From: Pseudomonadota bacterium | Lineage (GTDB): Bacteria > Chloroflexota > Ktedonobacteria > Ktedonobacterales > JACDGC01 | Length of the DNA stretch: 15,095 nucleotides | NCBI GenBank assembly: GCA_021323815.1 | Contig: JAJPKG010000429.1 | Coordinates: 1-15,095 of the forward strand | Direction of reading: 5' to 3' | Shown: one piece after another, positions 14,285 to 15,095 of the stretch | How positions within the stretch are numbered: the stretch's first letter is position 1 | Layout of the letters: each line of letters opens with the position of its first letter | Program-made: the position numbers and the translations under genes | The notes under the pieces: model-generated | The model's database searches: none | Told to the model about the DNA's origin: nothing | What the model saw: the letters and a program-made list of their open reading frames with translations, nothing else

Positions 14285-14405
14285 CCCGCAAGCAAGCCGG
14301 AAACCCCTGTTGTCGTTCCAGTTGTTCCAGTCGTTCCTGTTGCGATAGGCCGCGCGCGCGTTCTGCGGATCGTTGTTCCACGAGCCACCACGCAGCACAC
14401 GTCTC
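14285..14405 (-). repeat. DGR template-repeat-like segment (AAC-rich, FGE/C-type-lectin C-terminus)
   Basis: On the minus strand this stretch would encode RVLRGGSWNNDPQNARAAYR followed by NRNDWNNWNDNRGFRLA. That is the C-terminal signature of formylglycine-generating-enzyme/C-type-lectin-fold domains used as DGR targets. All nine Asn codons are AAC, the pattern expected of a template repeat, in which adenines specify mutable positions. The frame is closed by TAG just upstream (about 14416), and no N-terminal domain precedes it, so it is not an intact gene. It lies about 40 bases after the stop of the avd-like gene, the usual avd-then-template order. The alternatives are a truncated variable repeat or a gene relic. 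The identical-repeat test cannot be done within this window. Confidence 0.68.
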
Positions 14406-14443
14406 GGTTGGCCCTATAGCACCGGGGATGCGGCGACGGGTGA

Positions 14444-14809
14444 TCAGTCCGCCATCGCGCCGGAAACTCCCATTTTTGCGGCAACGCTTTTGCGCCATGC
14501 TTCCAGTAGACGCCCAATCTCAGTCAAGCGCTGCGAAGCATATTCGTGTTGCTTGACGGTGATCAGCGAAAGATGAACGGCCAGGCGCAGATAGAAGCGG
14601 ATAAGCGACATATTCAGCGCCACCTGGTTGAGATGCCGGGCGGTATCAGCCGGTGTGGTGCTGTGACCCGCCCGAATCGCCGATTCTTGCGCCGCCAGCG
14701 TCACCCGCTGTACTGCTTCTGCCAGCACAAAACGGTGCTCGCGGGGAAGCTTCAGTGTTAAGGGAATAATCCACGCGACGAAGTCAAAAAGCTTGTTGAC
14801 ACTCCGCAT
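14444..14809 (-). CDS. avd: Avd-like four-helix-bundle protein of a diversity-generating retroelement, 5' end replaced by a transposon end
   Basis: Avd is a small basic helical protein that binds the DGR reverse transcriptase and is needed for mutagenic copying of the template repeat. This 121-residue frame shows the pattern recalled for the family: LFDFVAWIIPLTLKLPREHRF at the start of helix 1, then IRFYLRLAVHLSLITVKQHE and ASQRLTEIGRLLEAWRKS in the last helices. The first codons (MRSVN) come from the right end of the neighbouring TnpB element. The only ATG lies inside that element's hairpin, with an in-frame TAG two codons before it and no clear ribosome site. The native first few residues are thus lost, and expression is doubtful. 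No reverse transcriptase gene adjoins it in the window. Confidence 0.72.
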   Translation of the reverse strand: MRSVNKLFDFVAWIIPLTLKLPREHRFVLAEAVQRVTLAAQESAIRAGHSTTPADTARHLNQVALNMSLIRFYLRLAVHLSLITVKQHEYASQRLTEIGRLLEAWRKSVAAKMGVSGAMAD

Positions 14810-14950
14810 AGGCTAAAGCCGTAGCGGATTCTTGGTTCAGCCAGCGGACTTAGCAGTGTGACTCACGTCGCACAACCAGCGGTCCCTCTGTCCCCAAGCG
14901 TTACGCAGTATTGCTACTGCCCGTTTTCCTGTGCCCCAGGATACGGAGGG
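14796..14950 (-). ncRNA. Candidate omega RNA (reRNA) at the right end of the TnpB element
   Basis: TnpB nucleases use an RNA that overlaps the tnpB 3' end and runs to the element's right end; the guide is the adjoining host DNA. On the minus strand, GCAGTA-GCAA-TACTGC (14920-14905) forms a hairpin with a GNRA tetraloop at the tnpB stop. A second, terminal hairpin (arms 14828-14824 and 14807-14803, inner GGC/GCC) precedes GAGTGTCAA, which ends at 14796. The guide would be the bases from 14795 downward, beginning CAAGCTTTTTGACTTC, inside the avd gene. The upstream boundary is a guess. Confidence 0.45.
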
Positions 14951-15095
14951 CTTCCTGCAAGATGTTCAGTGCCGCGTTCTGGTCCCGGTCCAGGATCAGC
15001 CCACAGTGCGGACAGCAATGCGTCCGCACACTCAGGCTCTTCTTGACCATCTGCCCACAGCCAGAGCAATTCTGGCTGGTGTAGGCGGGTGGCAC
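14901..15095 (-). CDS. tnpB: TnpB RNA-guided nuclease, C-terminal 64 residues (N-terminus beyond window edge)
   Basis: TnpB is the transposon-encoded RNA-guided DNA nuclease related to Cas12. The visible end starts VPPAYTSQNCSGCGQ. It contains the treble-clef zinc finger CSGC ... CPHC and the last RuvC motif LDRDQNAALNIL, whose Asp is a catalytic residue. A short basic tail ends at a TAA at 14901. The frame runs open to the right edge. The visible part has no frameshift or missing ligand, so the protein may be intact. The gene reads toward avd, and its transcript would run through the element end into it. Confidence 0.92.
   Translation of the reverse strand: MPPAYTSQNCSGCGQMVKKSLSVRTHCCPHCGLILDRDQNAALNILQEALRILGHRKTGSSNTA

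Larger units (their letters stand above)
14796..15095 (-). mobile_element. IS200/IS605-type (TnpB-encoding) insertion element, right end
   Basis: The element holds the 3' part of tnpB and about 105 bases of non-coding right end with a subterminal imperfect hairpin: TCCGC at 14803-14807, GCGGA at 14824-14828, inner GGCTAAAGCC. It closes with TCAA on the minus strand at 14799-14796. The boundary is placed there because the Avd-like sequence begins immediately after it. The left end, and any tnpA, lie beyond the window. Elements of this family insert without target duplication, so none is expected. Confidence 0.7.

Noticed and set aside
13992..14290. Search for a reverse transcriptase (YxDD box) left of the template-like segment
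   Set aside because: No frame of adequate length or motif; the space holds a hairpin, a terminator and the inverted repeat only.
14340..14360. Short GC repeat CGCGCGCGCG as a recombination or Z-DNA site
   Set aside because: It is the Ala/Arg codon run within the template-like segment and too short to support a separate claim.
14138..14398. 86-codon minus-strand frame read as a small complete gene
   Set aside because: Only the first part matches the FGE/lectin C-terminus, the start is an internal codon, and the rest has no homology pattern. It is better described as a template-like repeat plus flank.
14216..14419. Plus-strand frame with a PVVVPVVPVVPV repeat
   Set aside because: The Val/Pro repeat is the complement of the AAC-rich template-like segment, so it is a reflection and not a separate gene.

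Overview
The window looks like chromosomal DNA of a high-GC bacterium, most likely a member of the Chloroflexota. This is inferred from style, not from a marker gene. The style includes secreted or membrane-anchored WD40/PD40-type beta-propellers, a Pro/Thr-rich membrane-anchored tail protein, an ECF sigma factor paired with a propeller-bearing anti-sigma factor, and an AAC-rich template-repeat-like segment. No rRNA, tRNA or CRISPR array was seen.

Layout. Positions 1-185 (-) hold the N-terminal part of a membrane protein cut by the window edge. A propeller lipoprotein (402-1529, +) converges on mtnP (1542-2420, -). A short-chain dehydrogenase (2583-3341, +) precedes an ECF sigma/anti-sigma pair (3593-5748, +). 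That pair has an ECF-type promoter and a leader that can fold as a pseudoknot. Next come a small membrane protein with a Pro/Thr tail (5936-6352, +) behind a good sigma-70 promoter, a convergent GNAT acetyltransferase (6349-6876, -), a secreted N,N-dimethylformamidase-like protein (7031-8767, +) and a GH1 beta-glycosidase (8907-10244, -). An AT-richer two-gene module follows (10276-11077, -): an HNH nuclease and a small helical partner with its own extended -10 promoter under an inverted repeat. Back to back with it is a two-gene operon (11353-13991, +): a single-pass membrane protein and an FtsH-like membrane AAA+ metalloprotease, closed by a strong terminator.

The right end is the most unusual part. 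On the minus strand, going leftward, it reads: the C-terminal end of an IS200/IS605-type tnpB with its right-end hairpin; an Avd-like four-helix gene of the diversity-generating retroelement (DGR) type; then an AAC-rich FGE/C-type-lectin-like segment that looks like a DGR template repeat. No reverse transcriptase lies where it would be expected. The transposon end sits exactly at the 5' end of avd and supplies its only ATG. The locus therefore looks like a DGR cassette broken by a TnpB element, or possibly a cassette that relies on a reverse transcriptase encoded elsewhere.

The sigma/anti-sigma pair probably forms an envelope-sensing regulon. The FtsH-like operon probably does membrane protein quality control with its co-encoded membrane partner. 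The other genes look like independent metabolic or secreted functions.
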